From assembly GCA_947461185.1 (NCBI GenBank), contig CANHJY010000126.1, forward strand, positions 1-6,082: a stretch of 6,082 bases of DNA, given 5' to 3'. The stretch comes from Flavobacteriales bacterium. GTDB taxonomy: Bacteria > Bacteroidota > Bacteroidia > Flavobacteriales_D > Crocinitomicaceae. Every line of letters begins with the position of its first letter. Within the stretch, counting starts at the first letter, position 1. Below are positions 5,883 through 6,082 of the stretch, piece by piece. Below the pieces are notes generated by a model. The model was not told where the DNA came from. It did not search any database and worked only from the letters and a program-made list of their open reading frames with translations. The position numbers and the translations under genes were made by a program.

Positions 5883-6082
5883 TGGAAAGCGTATTATCTG
5901 AAATATTAGCGGATTGCATTGTTAAAACGACAATCGGTAATTTGGATATAGGTATTTCCAATCTGACAGCAGATTCGAGACAAGCCAACGAGCATACACT
6001 TTTCATTGCAATTCGAGGAACACAAGTCGATGGGCATCAATTTGTTAATCAAGCTATTGAAAAAGGTTGTAAGGCTATTGTA
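5882..6082 (+). CDS. murE: UDP-N-acetylmuramyl-tripeptide synthetase MurE, N-terminal part
   Basis: The frame is open from ATG 5882 to the right edge, giving 67 residues of a gene cut by the window. The sequence has the Mur ligase N-terminal (UDP-MurNAc-binding) signatures: LTADSR (28-33) with the D-S-R that contacts the substrate, then LFIAIRGTQVDGHQF (40-54), and an A-I-E-K-G-C-K-A-I-V strand at the end. The ATP-binding and ligase domains would lie beyond the window. MurE adds the third amino acid, usually meso-diaminopimelate, to UDP-MurNAc-L-Ala-D-Glu in the cytoplasm. MurF shares a related N-terminal domain, but position directly after ftsI favours MurE. The start overlaps the ftsI stop in a TGATG, a classic stop-restart junction, so translation is probably coupled. 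The amino acid used cannot be judged because the specificity loop is not in view. Confidence 0.93.
   Translation, partial: MESVLSEILADCIVKTTIGNLDIGISNLTADSRQANEHTLFIAIRGTQVDGHQFVNQAIEKGCKAIV

Noticed and set aside
1..6082. A new defence, mobile or metabolic system
   Set aside because: All genes are recognisable housekeeping families in conserved order. There are no transposase, integrase, phage, toxin or CRISPR-like sequences and no compositional break visible by eye.

Overview
The window comes from an AT-rich bacterial chromosome, most likely Bacteroidota (Cytophagia- or Flavobacteriia-like; the class is a guess). Four observations point there: a perfect Bacteroidota-type promoter (TTG, 19 bases, TAACTTTG) in front of the ribosomal genes; no Shine-Dalgarno sequence at any gene start; a short FtsL-like protein with a long lysine-rich cytoplasmic tail; and an FtsI ending in a PASTA domain, in the gene order mraZ-rsmH-ftsL-ftsI-murE.

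Layout. The left part (1-1709) is read on the minus strand. From right to left it holds an EamA/DMT-family ten-helix transporter, a short gap with a strong promoter, then rplU (L21) and rpmA (L27), closed by a rho-independent terminator at 44-70. Bases 1-43 show nothing recognisable. A 294-base divergent intergenic region (1710-2003) holds the control sites. From 2004 to the right edge runs the start of the division and cell wall (dcw) cluster on the plus strand: mraZ, rsmH, an ftsL-like gene, ftsI and the first 67 codons of murE. Each of these genes overlaps the next by 1 to 14 bases, so they almost certainly form one translationally coupled operon.

How the genes work together. MraZ is the cluster's own transcription regulator. 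RsmH methylates 16S rRNA. The FtsL-like protein and FtsI are single-pass inner membrane divisome proteins, and FtsI makes septal peptidoglycan cross-links. MurE makes the UDP-MurNAc-tripeptide precursor. L21 and L27 are large ribosomal subunit proteins.

The gene content is conserved and ordinary; I see no mobile element, CRISPR, defence system or new enzyme system. The most interesting part is the mraZ upstream region. It has two pairs of 10-base-period GTGGN boxes in opposite orientation. They flank a candidate promoter that is overlapped by a perfect 14-base palindrome and a longer inverted repeat. This looks like a four-box MraZ operator with a looping or divergent architecture.
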